Shown here one piece after another: positions 48,445-56,845 of a DNA stretch of 64,000 nt. A program made the position numbers and the translations under genes. Location of the stretch: positions 310,001 to 374,000 of the forward strand of contig NZ_JAHXZM010000003.1 of NCBI RefSeq assembly GCF_019429535.1, read 5' to 3'. Position 1 is the stretch's first letter. Each line of letters starts with the position of its first letter. Source of the stretch: Sphingomonas citricola. GTDB taxonomy: Bacteria; Pseudomonadota; Alphaproteobacteria; Sphingomonadales; Sphingomonadaceae. The notes beneath the pieces are model-generated. The model did no database searches, was not told where the DNA came from, and was given only the letters and a program-made list of their open reading frames with translations.

Positions 48445-49623
48445 GTGAGCCGGATATTGCTGATCGTCGGTGGCGGGATCGCTGCGTACAAGGCGTGCGA
48501 GATCGTTCGCGGCCTGCGCAAGCGCGATCACTCGGTCCGCTGCGTGATGACCGACGCGGCGGCGCATTTCGTGACCCCGATGACGCTCGCCGCCTTGTCC
48601 GAGGACAAGGTCTACACCACGCTGTGGGATCTGAAGGACGAGGCGGAGATGGGTCATATCCAGCTCAGCCGCGAGGCGGATCTGGTCGTGGTCGCGCCGG
48701 CCTCGGCCGACCTGCTCGCACGCATGGCGGGCGGGATCGCGAACGACTTGGCGACGACGCTGCTGCTCGCGACCGACAAGCCCGTGCTCGCCGCGCCCGC
48801 GATGAACGTGCGTATGTGGCATCACCCCGCGACGCAACGCAACGTAACGCAGCTGCGCGCCGACGGCGTCGCGGTCATGCAGCCCGACGAGGGCGCGATG
48901 GCGTGCGGCGAATGGGGGGCGGGACGCCTGCCCGAGCCCGACGCGATCATCGCCGCGATCGAGGCCGCATTGACGCCAGCGCATGATCGCCCGCTCGCGG
49001 GTAAGCGCGTGATCGTCACCGCCGGGCCGACGCACGAGCCGATCGACCCCGTCCGCTACATCGCCAATCGATCCTCGGGCAAACAGGGTTTCGCGATCGC
49101 CGAAGCGCTTGCCGTGCTCGGCGCGGATGTGCGTCTGATCGCGGGGCCGGTCGTGCTTCCCACGCCGGCGGGCGTGACGCGGATCGATGTCGAGACCGCG
49201 CGGGAGATGGCGGGCGCGGTCGACGCCGCGTTGCCCGCCGATGCCGCGGTGATGGTCGCCGCCGTCGCTGACTGGCGCGTCGACACCACCGCTGGACAGA
49301 AGATAAAGAAAGGTGAGGCGCAGCCCGCGCTCACGCTGATCGAGAACCCCGACATTCTCGCGACGCTCGGGCGGAGCGACCGGCGACCAGGGCTTTTGAT
49401 CGGCTTCGCGGCCGAGACCGAGCACGTCATTGACCATGCGACCGCCAAGCTCGCGCGAAAAAATGCGGACTGGATCGTCGCCAACGACGTATCCGGCGAC
49501 GTCATGGGTGGTGACGCCAACACCGTTCACCTCGTCACCCGCGACGGCGTCGAGAGCTGGACCAGATTGCCGAAGCGCGATGTCGCCCAACGGCTCGCAC
49601 GAAAGATTGCCGATGTCCTCTGA
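48445..49623 (+). CDS. coaBC: Phosphopantothenoylcysteine synthetase/decarboxylase
   Basis: Bifunctional coenzyme A enzyme: it joins cysteine to 4'-phosphopantothenate and decarboxylates the product. In 392 residues the FMN-binding CoaC domain (about 1-175) shows [15 protein letters not shown], the catalytic His in [33 protein letters not shown] and the Cys-containing [14 protein letters not shown]. The CoaB domain shows [27 protein letters not shown] and KIKK. It starts at a GTG. Confidence 0.96.
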   Translation: MSRILLIVGGGIAAYKACEIVRGLRKRDHSVRCVMTDAAAHFVTPMTLAALSEDKVYTTLWDLKDEAEMGHIQLSREADLVVVAPASADLLARMAGGIANDLATTLLLATDKPVLAAPAMNVRMWHHPATQRNVTQLRADGVAVMQPDEGAMACGEWGAGRLPEPDAIIAAIEAALTPAHDRPLAGKRVIVTAGPTHEPIDPVRYIANRSSGKQGFAIAEALAVLGADVRLIAGPVVLPTPAGVTRIDVETAREMAGAVDAALPADAAVMVAAVADWRVDTTAGQKIKKGEAQPALTLIENPDILATLGRSDRRPGLLIGFAAETEHVIDHATAKLARKNADWIVANDVSGDVMGGDANTVHLVTRDGVESWTRLPKRDVAQRLARKIADVL

Positions 49624-50062
49624 ATCCGTCCCAATTGCCGTTCGGCGACTGCCACACGGCGATGGCCTGCCCCTTCCCGCCTACGCGACCGCGGGTGCTG
49701 CGGGGATGGATGTCGTCGCGGCCGAGGACATCCTCCTCGACGCAGGTGCTCGGGCGGCTGTTGCGACCGGCTTCGCGATCGCGATCCCCGCGGGCTACGA
49801 AGTTCAGGTGCGCCCGCGTTCCGGTCTCGCGCTCAAGCACGGCGTCACCTGCCTGAACACCCCCGGCACGATCGACAGCGACTATCGCGGCGAGGTGAAG
49901 GTCATACTCGCGAACCTGGGGAGCGAGCCGTTCGCGGTACGCCGCGGAGAGCGCATCGCCCAATTGGTACCCGCACCGGTGCTCCGCGCCGAACTGACAG
50001 AGGTAGCCGAATTGGACGAGACCGCGCGAGGCGCCGGCGGGTTCGGCTCGACCGGGCGCTGA
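49613..50062 (+). CDS. dut: dUTP diphosphatase
   Basis: Trimeric dUTPase that makes dUMP and keeps uracil out of DNA. The 149-residue protein has the five family motifs: [13 protein letters not shown] (1), [13 protein letters not shown] (2), [20 protein letters not shown] (3), [14 protein letters not shown] (4) and the mobile tail [11 protein letters not shown] (5). Its ATG overlaps the coaBC end by 11 bases. Confidence 0.97.
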   Translation: MSSESVPIAVRRLPHGDGLPLPAYATAGAAGMDVVAAEDILLDAGARAAVATGFAIAIPAGYEVQVRPRSGLALKHGVTCLNTPGTIDSDYRGEVKVILANLGSEPFAVRRGERIAQLVPAPVLRAELTEVAELDETARGAGGFGSTGR

Positions 50063-50424
50063 TGCTCCTTGCATTCCTCCTCCAAGCCGTGGCCACGATC
50101 GCGAGCCCGCCCGCGGACTGGCGCAGCCTGCCGCTGCTGCGCGCGCCGACGACGGAGGCGGCCGCGGGTGTGTCCGATTATGTGCGCGACGAAATCCAAG
50201 CCGGTCACTGCACGACACCGCGCCCCGGTACCTTGTCGGTCGATCTCGCAGTGTATGTCGCGGAGAGCGGTCGCGTCCGCCGGATCGTGCCGCGCGCGAT
50301 CAATTGCCCGACCGTGGAGCAATATGCCTCGGGCATTGCGCTGCGCAGCCTGCGTGGTGAGGTTGAACCACCAGAGACGATCGGCTGGCACCGCATGACG
50401 ATCGTTTTCACGTGGCAGCAGTGA
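50062..50424 (+). CDS. Small periplasmic protein with TonB C-terminal-like fold
   Basis: A 120-residue protein with a signal peptide ([17 protein letters not shown]). The rest (about 57-118: LSVDLAVYVAESGRVRRIVP, a Cys-Pro, IALRSLRG, then IGWHRMTIVFTW) follows the strand-strand-helix-strand pattern of TonB C-terminal domains (a 'variable-G-x-V' strand, a helix, and a final 'V-x-F-x-W'). It lacks the Pro-rich linker of a true TonB. ATG 50062 overlaps the dut stop (TGATG) and its own stop overlaps the next gene the same way. The fold is inferred; the function is unknown. Confidence 0.62.
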   Translation: MLLAFLLQAVATIASPPADWRSLPLLRAPTTEAAAGVSDYVRDEIQAGHCTTPRPGTLSVDLAVYVAESGRVRRIVPRAINCPTVEQYASGIALRSLRGEVEPPETIGWHRMTIVFTWQQ

Positions 50425-51191
50425 TGCTGTCGGCGGACGAACTGGCGCGCTATGCGCGCCACGTCGTGCTGCCCGAAATCGGCGGTGCAGGCCAGATAAG
50501 GCTCAAGCGTGCGAGGGTAACGGTGGTCGGCGCGGGCGGGATCGGCTCGCCGGCGCTGCAATATCTGGCGGGCGCGGGTTTCGGGCACATCACCGTCATC
50601 GATGACGATCGGATCGATACGTCGAACCTGCACCGGCAAACATTGTTCTCCGGGGACGAGCGTGGCGAAGCGAAGGCGGAGCGCGCGGTCGCGGCGATCA
50701 CCCGGATCAATCCGCACGTGATGGCGACCGCTGCGGTCGAGCGGATCGGCCCCGACAATGCCACGCGCCTGCTCGCGAACGCCGACGTGGTCGTCGACGG
50801 CAGCGACAATTTCGCAACACGGCTCGCCGTCGCCGATACCGCCCTCGCTGCGCGCGTCCCGCTCGTCTCATCGGCGGTCAGCCGCTTTGAGGGGCAGGTG
50901 GCTGTGTTCCGCGGCTGGGAAGACGACAAGCCGTGCTATCGCTGCTTCGTCGGCAGCGATCCCGCACGCGAGGGCCTCACCTGCGCCGAGGAAGGCGTTC
51001 TCGGCCCGGTCACCGGCGTCCTCGGCAGCTTGGCGGCATTGGAAGCGATCCGCGCCGTGGCACCGTTCGGCGACGACAGCGCGGGGACGTTGCTCCTAGT
51101 CGATCTGCTCGCATTGCGGTTTCGCACGTTGCGACTGCCCAAGGACCCGGGCTGCGCAGCGTGCGGCGACGCGATCGGGCGCGCCGCCTGA
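50424..51191 (+). CDS. HesA/MoeB/ThiF family E1-like adenylyltransferase
   Basis: Activates the C-terminal Gly of a ubiquitin-like sulfur carrier (MoaD or ThiS) by adenylylation, for molybdopterin or thiamine synthesis. In 255 residues it shows RYARHVVLPEIGGAGQ, the nucleotide loop VVGAGGIGSPALQYLAGAG, DDDRIDTSNLHRQTLF with the Arg/Asp finger, VDGSDNFATR, and two Cys pairs (CYRC and CAAC) forming the zinc site. ATG 50424 overlaps the upstream stop (TGATG); GTG 50412 is an alternative. Neither carrier gene is in the window, so MoeB and ThiF cannot be told apart. Confidence 0.92.
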   Translation: MLSADELARYARHVVLPEIGGAGQIRLKRARVTVVGAGGIGSPALQYLAGAGFGHITVIDDDRIDTSNLHRQTLFSGDERGEAKAERAVAAITRINPHVMATAAVERIGPDNATRLLANADVVVDGSDNFATRLAVADTALAARVPLVSSAVSRFEGQVAVFRGWEDDKPCYRCFVGSDPAREGLTCAEEGVLGPVTGVLGSLAALEAIRAVAPFGDDSAGTLLLVDLLALRFRTLRLPKDPGCAACGDAIGRAA

Positions 51192-51195
51192 CAAG

Positions 51196-52065
51196 TCAGC
51201 GCAGCAGCGTTTCCGCGAAGCTGCGCACCGCCGGGCCAATGTCGTCGCGCGCTAGAGCCAGCGCGAGATTGGCCTTGATGAAACCGGCCTTGTCGCCGCA
51301 ATCGTAACGGTCGCCATCGAAGGTGAAGCCGTGGAACGGCTGCTCGCCGATCAGCTGCGCCATCGCGTCGGTCAGCTGGATCTCGCCACCCGCGCCCTTT
51401 TCCTTGCGATCGAGGATGCGCATGACCTCGGGCTGCAGGATGTAACGGCCGGGGATCATCAGGTTGGACGGTGAGGTACCCGCCGCGGGCTTCTCGACCA
51501 GCGCGGTCACCTCGGTCAGTCGACCGTCGACCTTGCCCGGCGAGATGATGCCGTATTTGTCCGTTTCCTCGTTGGCGACTTCGAGCGCACCGATGACGTT
51601 GCCGCCGACCTGGTTGTACGCGTCCACCATCTGCGCAGTGAAGTTGGGCTGGCCGACCATCAGTTCGTCGGGCAGCAGCACCGCGAACGGCTCGTCGCCG
51701 ACGATCTCACGGGCGCACCACACCGCGTGACCGAGTCCGAGCGGCTCCTGCTGGCGGACGTAGACGGGGGAGCCGGGCTGCTGGCGGATGCCCTCGATCA
51801 ACGACATGCTCTTGCCGCGCTCGCGCATCGTCGCCTCGAGCTCGTAGGAGATGTCGAAATGGTCCTCGAGCGCCGCCTTGCCGCGCCCCGTGACGAAGAT
51901 GATCTGCTCGATCCCCGCCTCGAGCGCTTCCTCTACCGCGTATTGGATCAGCGGCTTGTCGACGACCGTCAGCATTTCCTTGGGCATCGCCTTGGTCGCC
52001 GGCAGGAAGCGCGTCCCCAGCCCCGCCACCGGGAACACCGCCTTGCGCACCTTCTTGATCGTCAT
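51196..52065 (-). CDS. galU: UTP-glucose-1-phosphate uridylyltransferase
   Basis: Makes UDP-glucose for surface polysaccharides and sphingan-type exopolysaccharide. The 289-residue protein has the nucleotidyltransferase start AVFPVAGLGTRFLPATKAMPKEML, VDKPLIQYAVEEAL, the QQEPLGLGHAVWCAREIVG segment, LLPDELM, and GRYILQPEVMRIL. It is convergent with the E1-like gene and divergent from the phosphatase gene. Confidence 0.96.
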   Translation of the reverse strand: MTIKKVRKAVFPVAGLGTRFLPATKAMPKEMLTVVDKPLIQYAVEEALEAGIEQIIFVTGRGKAALEDHFDISYELEATMRERGKSMSLIEGIRQQPGSPVYVRQQEPLGLGHAVWCAREIVGDEPFAVLLPDELMVGQPNFTAQMVDAYNQVGGNVIGALEVANEETDKYGIISPGKVDGRLTEVTALVEKPAAGTSPSNLMIPGRYILQPEVMRILDRKEKGAGGEIQLTDAMAQLIGEQPFHGFTFDGDRYDCGDKAGFIKANLALALARDDIGPAVRSFAETLLR

Positions 52066-52209
52066 CCGTCCCCCTGTCGGAAATCTGGTCGAGGCGCTCT
52101 ACCGAGCGACCACGAAGCGGGCAAACGCCGTATTATACAAAGGGCTGCATGGTCGTCGCCGGGCTTGCTGATCCTCGCCGTAGCGATTAAGCGCCGGCGC
52201 TCCATCATC

Positions 52210-52977
52210 ATGCTTCGCAAATTATTCCGCGGCGGCCGTTCGGCGGCAGCCCTCCCACCATCGATGATCCCACCGGGCGAGCGCGTCTACGCGATCGGCG
52301 ACGTCCACGGTTGTGCGGTGCAGCTCGAACGGTTGCTGGCGATGATCGCGGCGGATGACGGCGACCGCGCTGCGGCCGATACGACGATCGTGTTGCTGGG
52401 TGACCTGGTCGATCGAGGCCCAGCCTCCGCGCAGGTGATCGATCAGTTGATTGGGCTGCGCGAAAGCGCGCCCGGTACGCGCTTCATCGCGGGCAATCAC
52501 GAGGAAGTGTTTCTCCATTCGCTTGAGGGCGACGAGCAGGCGTTGCGCATGTTCTGTCGTATCGGCGGCCGCGAGACGATCATGAGCTACGGTCTGACCG
52601 GGCCCGAATACGAACGGCTCGATTACGCCGAGCTCGCCGCGGAACTGCCGCGCATCGTGCCGGCGCGCCACGTCGACTTCCTGCGCGGGTTCGAGGACGT
52701 GGTCACCATCGGCGATTACGCCTTCGTCCATGCCGGGATCCGCCCTAACATCGCGCTGCCGCTCCAGAAGACGTCGGATCTTCGCTGGATACGCGATGCC
52801 TTCCTCAACTTCCCGGGCCGTCACGAGAAGATGATCGTTCATGGCCACACGATCGCCCCGGAGGTCGAGCGCAGAGCGGGCCGGATCGGGATCGATACCG
52901 GCGCTTATGCGGGTGGGCCGCTCACCGCGCTTGGTCTCGAGGGCGAGGAAAGCTGGGTGTTGCAGGCGACCGCCTGA
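52210..52977 (+). CDS. Metallophosphoesterase (serine/threonine protein phosphatase family)
   Basis: A 255-residue PPP-family phosphatase. All metal and catalytic motifs are visible: AIGDVHGC (about 27-34), LLGDLVDRGP, IAGNHEE, FVHAGIRPN and VHGHTIAP. Such short bacterial forms (PrpA/ApaH-like) act on phosphoproteins or dinucleoside polyphosphates; the target here is unknown. ATG 52210 follows a 144-base spacer shared with divergent galU. Confidence 0.9.
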   Translation: MLRKLFRGGRSAAALPPSMIPPGERVYAIGDVHGCAVQLERLLAMIAADDGDRAAADTTIVLLGDLVDRGPASAQVIDQLIGLRESAPGTRFIAGNHEEVFLHSLEGDEQALRMFCRIGGRETIMSYGLTGPEYERLDYAELAAELPRIVPARHVDFLRGFEDVVTIGDYAFVHAGIRPNIALPLQKTSDLRWIRDAFLNFPGRHEKMIVHGHTIAPEVERRAGRIGIDTGAYAGGPLTALGLEGEESWVLQATA

Positions 52978-53028
52978 TCCCTTTCGGCCACGCCTGGGTG
53001 CAAAATGTCACACCCACTGCCATAGCGC

Positions 53029-53057
53029 TTGATTTTCGCTAATCGGCCCTATATCGG
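53029..53057 (+). promoter_or_regulatory. Weak candidate promoter for the small exported protein
   Basis: TTGATT (53029-53034) and TATCGG (53052-53057) are 17 bases apart, 26 bases before the ATG. The -10 match is poor, but this gene stands alone with its own terminator, so a promoter must lie in this short spacer. Confidence 0.35.
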
Positions 53058-53083
53058 CGGCCGGGAAGCAAAGGGAGTTTCAC

Positions 53084-53320
53084 ATGCGTTTTGCTAAGTA
53101 CATGCTCGCCGCCGCTGCAGCGTCGGTTTCGGTTGCCCCGGCGATGGCCGCTCCGGTGAACCCGGCGAGCAGCCTGTCGGTGTCGCGCGCTGCCGCGCCG
53201 TCGGCGAAGAAGAACGAGCTCGCCGGTGGCGGCTTCATCGTCGCGATCATCGCGGCGGCTGCCGTGATCGCGGGCATCATCGTTGTTGCGGACAACAACG
53301 ACCGTCCCGACAGCAACTAA
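53084..53320 (+). CDS. Small exported protein with C-terminal membrane helix
   Basis: A 78-residue protein. The signal peptide (MRFAKYMLAAAAASVSVAPAMA) is followed by APVNPASSLSVSRAAAPSAKK, then a single hydrophobic helix (about 49-69, GGGFIVAIIAAAAVIAGIIV) and an Asp/Asn-rich end (ADNNDRPDSN). Similar small proteins are common and often multicopy in sphingomonads as far as I recall, without a known role. A strong AAGGGAG site precedes the ATG and a clear terminator follows, so it is an independent, probably well-expressed unit. Confidence 0.8.
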   Translation: MRFAKYMLAAAAASVSVAPAMAAPVNPASSLSVSRAAAPSAKKNELAGGGFIVAIIAAAAVIAGIIVVADNNDRPDSN

Positions 53321-53342
53321 GTTCGGCGAAAGCTGAAAGGAG

Positions 53343-53370
53343 ATAGCGGCCTTCGGGCCGCTATTTTTTT
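53343..53370 (+). terminator. Rho-independent terminator after the small exported protein
   Basis: Stem ATAGCGGCC (53343-53351), tetraloop TTCG, complementary arm GGCCGCTAT (53356-53364), then a run of seven T (53364-53370). It is a textbook structure, 22 bases past the stop codon. Confidence 0.93.
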
Positions 53371-53454
53371 GCCTGCGGAAGTTGGCGAGTCCTGTTCACG
53401 TGATCGAATTGATTAGTCGCAACCAGGTCGAGGGTCCGGGTCCGCAATAGACAC

Positions 53455-53491
53455 AAAAAAAGGCAGGATCGATTCGCTCGATCCTGCCTTT
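53455..53491 (-). terminator. Rho-independent terminator of the FKBP gene
   Basis: A 14-bp perfect stem (53459-53472 with 53478-53491) around a five-base loop. The plus-strand A-run from 53455 gives a U-tract on the minus strand. The stem is 27 bases beyond the FKBP stop. It may also back up termination in the plus direction (TTT at 53489-53491). Confidence 0.88.
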
Positions 53492-53518
53492 CGATATGCT
53501 GACGTGACCGTCGCGGGA

Positions 53519-54058
53519 TCAGCGGCCCTGCGGATCGCCTGCCGGGGCGGCGGCGCCACCGGGCATCGCACCCTGCTGCATCATCATCTGCTGCATCGCA
53601 CGGATCTGCTGTTCCGACATGAAGTCGACGAGTTCGACGTCGAACTGGAGCGTCGAGTTGGCGGGGATCGGCCCCTTATCCTCGGCGCCGTACGCGAGCT
53701 CGGGCTTGATCCAGAAGCGGTATTTCGCCCCCTTGCTCATCAGCTTGAGCCCTTCGGTGAAACCCGGGATCATCCGCGCGACCGGCAGTGCGGTCGGCTG
53801 GTCGGCCTTGTCGAAGACGGTGCCGTTCATCAGCCGGCCTTCGTAGCGCACCAGAGCGACATCACTGTCGGTCGGGTGAGGCCCCGTACCCTGCTTCATC
53901 ACCTTGTAGCGCAGACCCGAGGGGGTCGTCGCGATACCGGTCGCCCCGGCCTGTGCGAGCGCGACACCCGCGACGAGCGCGAGGGCGAGACCGATCCAGA
54001 GCCACAATACGTAGGCGCGCTTGATCGGTGCGATCGGAACGGCGGTCACGGTCGACAT
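53519..54058 (-). CDS. Membrane-anchored FKBP-type peptidyl-prolyl isomerase
   Basis: A 179-residue protein with an N-terminal membrane anchor or uncleaved signal (about 14-36, RAYVLWLWIGLALALVAGVA) and a periplasmic FKBP domain (about 45-150). That domain has TPSGLRYKVMKQGTG, YEGRLMNGTVFDKA, VARMIPGFTEGLKLMSKGAK, YRFWIKPELAYGAED and LQFDVELVDF. A Met/Gln/Gly-rich tail follows. It probably assists folding of envelope proteins. The ATG at 54058 lies next to dispersed repeat copy B, which separates it from rpsU upstream. Confidence 0.93.
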   Translation of the reverse strand: MSTVTAVPIAPIKRAYVLWLWIGLALALVAGVALAQAGATGIATTPSGLRYKVMKQGTGPHPTDSDVALVRYEGRLMNGTVFDKADQPTALPVARMIPGFTEGLKLMSKGAKYRFWIKPELAYGAEDKGPIPANSTLQFDVELVDFMSEQQIRAMQQMMMQQGAMPGGAAAPAGDPQGR

Positions 54059-54109
54059 GGATCAGCACACCTGTATCTGGCGCGGCCGCACCGGGCCGCG
54101 ATCACCCGT

Positions 54110-54166
54110 GGAAAGTCACTAAAGTCGCACCCCACGCGTGCGCGCGAGGGGGCGACCCGAAGACGC
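54110..54166. repeat. Dispersed intergenic repeat, copy B
   Basis: The stretch starting GGAAAGTCACTAAAGTCGCA and running through ACGCGTGCGCGCGAGG matches copy A at 13077-13137 along its length, with substitutions and a short gap. It fills the spacer between rpsU and the FKBP gene, both on the minus strand, and ends at the rpsU stop codon. Confidence 0.6.
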
Positions 54167-54373
54167 TTACCGTGCGCCGTCGCGCTCGGCGCGCTTGCGC
54201 TCGAGCTTGCGGGCGCGACGAACCGCAGCCGCACGCTCGCGCGCACGCTTCTCCGACGGCTTCTCATAGTGACGGCGCAGCTTCATCTCGCGGTACACAC
54301 CCTCGCGCTGCAGCTTCTTCTTGAGCGCACGAAGGGCCTGGTCGACGTTGTTGTCGCGAACGATGATCTGCAT
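54167..54373 (-). CDS. rpsU: 30S ribosomal protein S21
   Basis: A 68-residue basic ribosomal protein. [40 protein letters not shown] and a long Arg/Ala/Lys helix define S21. ATG 54373 is the family start; a longer frame from 54466 has no similarity. S21 helps initiation of mRNA binding on the 30S. Confidence 0.97.
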   Translation of the reverse strand: MQIIVRDNNVDQALRALKKKLQREGVYREMKLRRHYEKPSEKRARERAAAVRRARKLERKRAERDGAR

Positions 54374-54484
54374 AAAACCAATGAACTCCGGGAAAACAGC
54401 TACAGCGGCGGCAGGCAGGCCTGCGCCGAACGCGCCGCGTCTATCAGCTAGGTATCTGTTCCGCAAGGCGCGAAGCGGCGGCGT

Positions 54485-55309
54485 TCATGCCAGCCGTTCG
54501 ACCGTATCGATCGCGCGACGATGACGGAGGACGGGCACGCGCGCCTGCACCCGTTCGACCGCCGCCAGATCCACGTCGACGTAGCCGACGCCGGTGCCCT
54601 CCCCCATGTCGAGCAGCACCGCTCCCCAGGGGTCGACGACGAGCGAGTGCCCGTAGGTTTCGCGTCCGTCCGCGTGCACACCGGCCTGCGCCGCGGCGAT
54701 GACGAATGCGCCTGCCTCGATCGCGCGTGCGCGCAACAGGACGTGCCAGTGCGCCGCCCCGGTCGGGCGGGTGAAGGCGGCGGGAACCGACAGGACGCGC
54801 GCGCCGGCATCGGACAAGGCACTGAAGAGAGCAGGAAAGCGCAGGTCGTAGCAGATCGTCGCGCCGAGCGGCCCAAGCGGCGTGTCGACGACCACCGCGC
54901 GGTCGCCCGCGGTATAGCTCGCCGATTCGCGCCAGCGTTCGCCGGTCGGAAGGTCGACGTCAAAGAGGTGGATCTTGTCGTATCGCGCACGCACCTCCCC
55001 GCCCGCGTCGATCACGAACCCGCGATTGGCGAGCTGGCCATCGGGCCGCCGCAGCGCGAGCGAGCCGAGATGGACCCAGATACCCGCCGCGCGCGCGGCC
55101 TGTCGGACCGCGGCGAGCACCAGATCATCCTCCTCCGCGCGGATATTGGCGGCGGCGCGGGCCCGATCGCGGTCGAGCAGGCCCGACATCTCCGGCGTGA
55201 ACAGCATGTCGGCTCCCGCGCGGCCGGCTTCCGCGATCGTGGCGACGAGCCCGGCGGCGTTGACGGCGGGGTCGATCCCGGTGGTGGTCTGGGCGAGCGC
55301 GATCTTCAT
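54485..55309 (-). CDS. Nitrilase-family carbon-nitrogen hydrolase (deaminated-glutathione amidase type)
   Basis: A 274-residue amidase with the nitrilase Glu-Lys-Cys triad: Glu in LFTPEMSGLL (about 40), Lys in RYDKIHLFDVDLP (about 112) and Cys in GATICYDLRFPALF (about 149). The DLP and YDLRFP wording matches Nit1/YbeM enzymes that hydrolyse deaminated glutathione as metabolite repair. It is divergent from cysS. The substrate is inferred from family resemblance. Confidence 0.9.
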   Translation of the reverse strand: MKIALAQTTTGIDPAVNAAGLVATIAEAGRAGADMLFTPEMSGLLDRDRARAAANIRAEEDDLVLAAVRQAARAAGIWVHLGSLALRRPDGQLANRGFVIDAGGEVRARYDKIHLFDVDLPTGERWRESASYTAGDRAVVVDTPLGPLGATICYDLRFPALFSALSDAGARVLSVPAAFTRPTGAAHWHVLLRARAIEAGAFVIAAAQAGVHADGRETYGHSLVVDPWGAVLLDMGEGTGVGYVDVDLAAVERVQARVPVLRHRRAIDTVERLA

Positions 55310-55414
55310 GCCCCGCTTGTGCCACGCTCGCGACGGGAACGCGCGTTCTTTCGCCGTCCGACGCCGGCGCGGGCGCGGCTTGGCGTTGCACCGCGCCTGT
55401 GGCTAAGAGGCCGC

Positions 55415-56845
55415 ATGACCGGCGCCCCCCTTACCCTCTACAACAGCCTGACCCGCGAAACCGAGCCGTTCGCGCCGATCGATCCCGATAACGTCCGCGT
55501 CTATTCATGCGGCCCGACCGTCTATCACTACGCGCATATCGGGAACCTGCGCGCCTATATCTTCACCGACACGCTGTCGCGCGTGCTGACGTGGAAGGGA
55601 TGGCTGCTGACCCACGTCATCAACATCACCGACGTCGGGCATATGACATCGGACGCGGACGCGGGCGACGACAAGATGGAAGCCGCGGCGCGCGCGAGCG
55701 GGCGCGATATCTGGGATATCTCGCGGCATTATACACAGGCGTTCAAGCGCAACCTCGCCGACCTCAACATCCGTGCGCCGAGCCATTTTCCGCTCGCGAC
55801 CGATCATGTCGCGGAGATGATCGAATGGGGTACCGCGATCGAGGCCAAGCACTGCTACCGGCTGGCCGACGGGCTCTATTTCGACGTGACGACCGTGCCC
55901 GACTATGGCGCGCTGGCGGGCGCGGCGGACGATGCCGCGGCGGGGCGAATCGAAACGGTGGCGGGGAAACGCCATCCGCAGGATTTTGCGATTTGGCGCA
56001 CGACCCCGCCGGGTGAAGCGCGGCAGATGGAATGGGACTCGCCCTGGGGTCGTGGCGCGCCGGGGTGGCATCTGGAATGTTCGGTGATGAGCCGGAAATA
56101 TCTGGGCGCGGCGTTCGACATCCATACCGGCGGCATCGATCACCGAGAGATCCATCATCCCAACGAGATCGCGCAGAACCAGGCCTATTGCGGGTGCGCG
56201 GACACGGGCGCCACTTTCTGGATGCACAACAACTTCCTGGTCGATCGCACGGGAAAGATGAGCAAATCGTCCGGGGAGACGCTGACGCTCGACCTGATCG
56301 TCGCGCGCGGTTTCCATCCGCTGGCGTACCGGATGATGTGCCTGCAGGCGCATTACCGGTCCGAGCTGGAGTTTTCGTGGGACAATCTGGCCGCCGCGCA
56401 GGTGCGGCTGAAGCGGTTGGTCCACGCGGTCGGCACGCTGCGCGATCGCCCAGCGAAGACGGGCGGCACGACCACGGCGGCGTATCGCGACCAACTCGAC
56501 GCCGCGGTGTCGGACGATCTGAACACCGCCCGCGCACTGCCGGTGCTCGACGCGATGCTGGCCGACAAGAAGATATCGCCTGCCGATCGCCTCGACGCGC
56601 TCGCCGACTTCGACGCGGTGCTGGGGCTCGGCCTAGGCGGGCTGACGCGCGAAGCGTTGCGCGTGCGACCCATCGCTGCCACGATCACCGACGATGAAAT
56701 CGCGGCGCACTTGGCGGCGCGTCGTGAGGCACGCGCGGCGAAGGACTTCCCCCGCTCCGACGCGATCCGCGACGAGCTCCTCGCCGCCGGGGTCGAGGTG
56801 ATGGACGGCGATCCGTTGGGCTGGGACTGGAAGGTGACGCTATGA
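55415..56845 (+). CDS. cysS: Cysteinyl-tRNA synthetase
   Basis: Class I synthetase charging tRNA-Cys. The 476-residue protein shows VRVYSCGPTVYHYAHIGNLR (zinc Cys and HIGH-type motif), CSVMSRKYLG, the zinc/His region HTGGIDHREIHHPNEIAQ and the KMSKS loop GKMSKSSGETL, followed by the helical anticodon domain. ATG 55415 gives the usual N-terminus. Its stop overlaps the next gene (ATGA). Confidence 0.97.
   Translation: MTGAPLTLYNSLTRETEPFAPIDPDNVRVYSCGPTVYHYAHIGNLRAYIFTDTLSRVLTWKGWLLTHVINITDVGHMTSDADAGDDKMEAAARASGRDIWDISRHYTQAFKRNLADLNIRAPSHFPLATDHVAEMIEWGTAIEAKHCYRLADGLYFDVTTVPDYGALAGAADDAAAGRIETVAGKRHPQDFAIWRTTPPGEARQMEWDSPWGRGAPGWHLECSVMSRKYLGAAFDIHTGGIDHREIHHPNEIAQNQAYCGCADTGATFWMHNNFLVDRTGKMSKSSGETLTLDLIVARGFHPLAYRMMCLQAHYRSELEFSWDNLAAAQVRLKRLVHAVGTLRDRPAKTGGTTTAAYRDQLDAAVSDDLNTARALPVLDAMLADKKISPADRLDALADFDAVLGLGLGGLTREALRVRPIAATITDDEIAAHLAARREARAAKDFPRSDAIRDELLAAGVEVMDGDPLGWDWKVTL

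Noticed and set aside
53001-53022. A third copy of the GGTCAC dispersed repeat (AATGTCACACCCACTGCC)
   Set aside because: Only about a dozen bases resemble copies A and B and the GC-rich core is absent; it is too short to claim.
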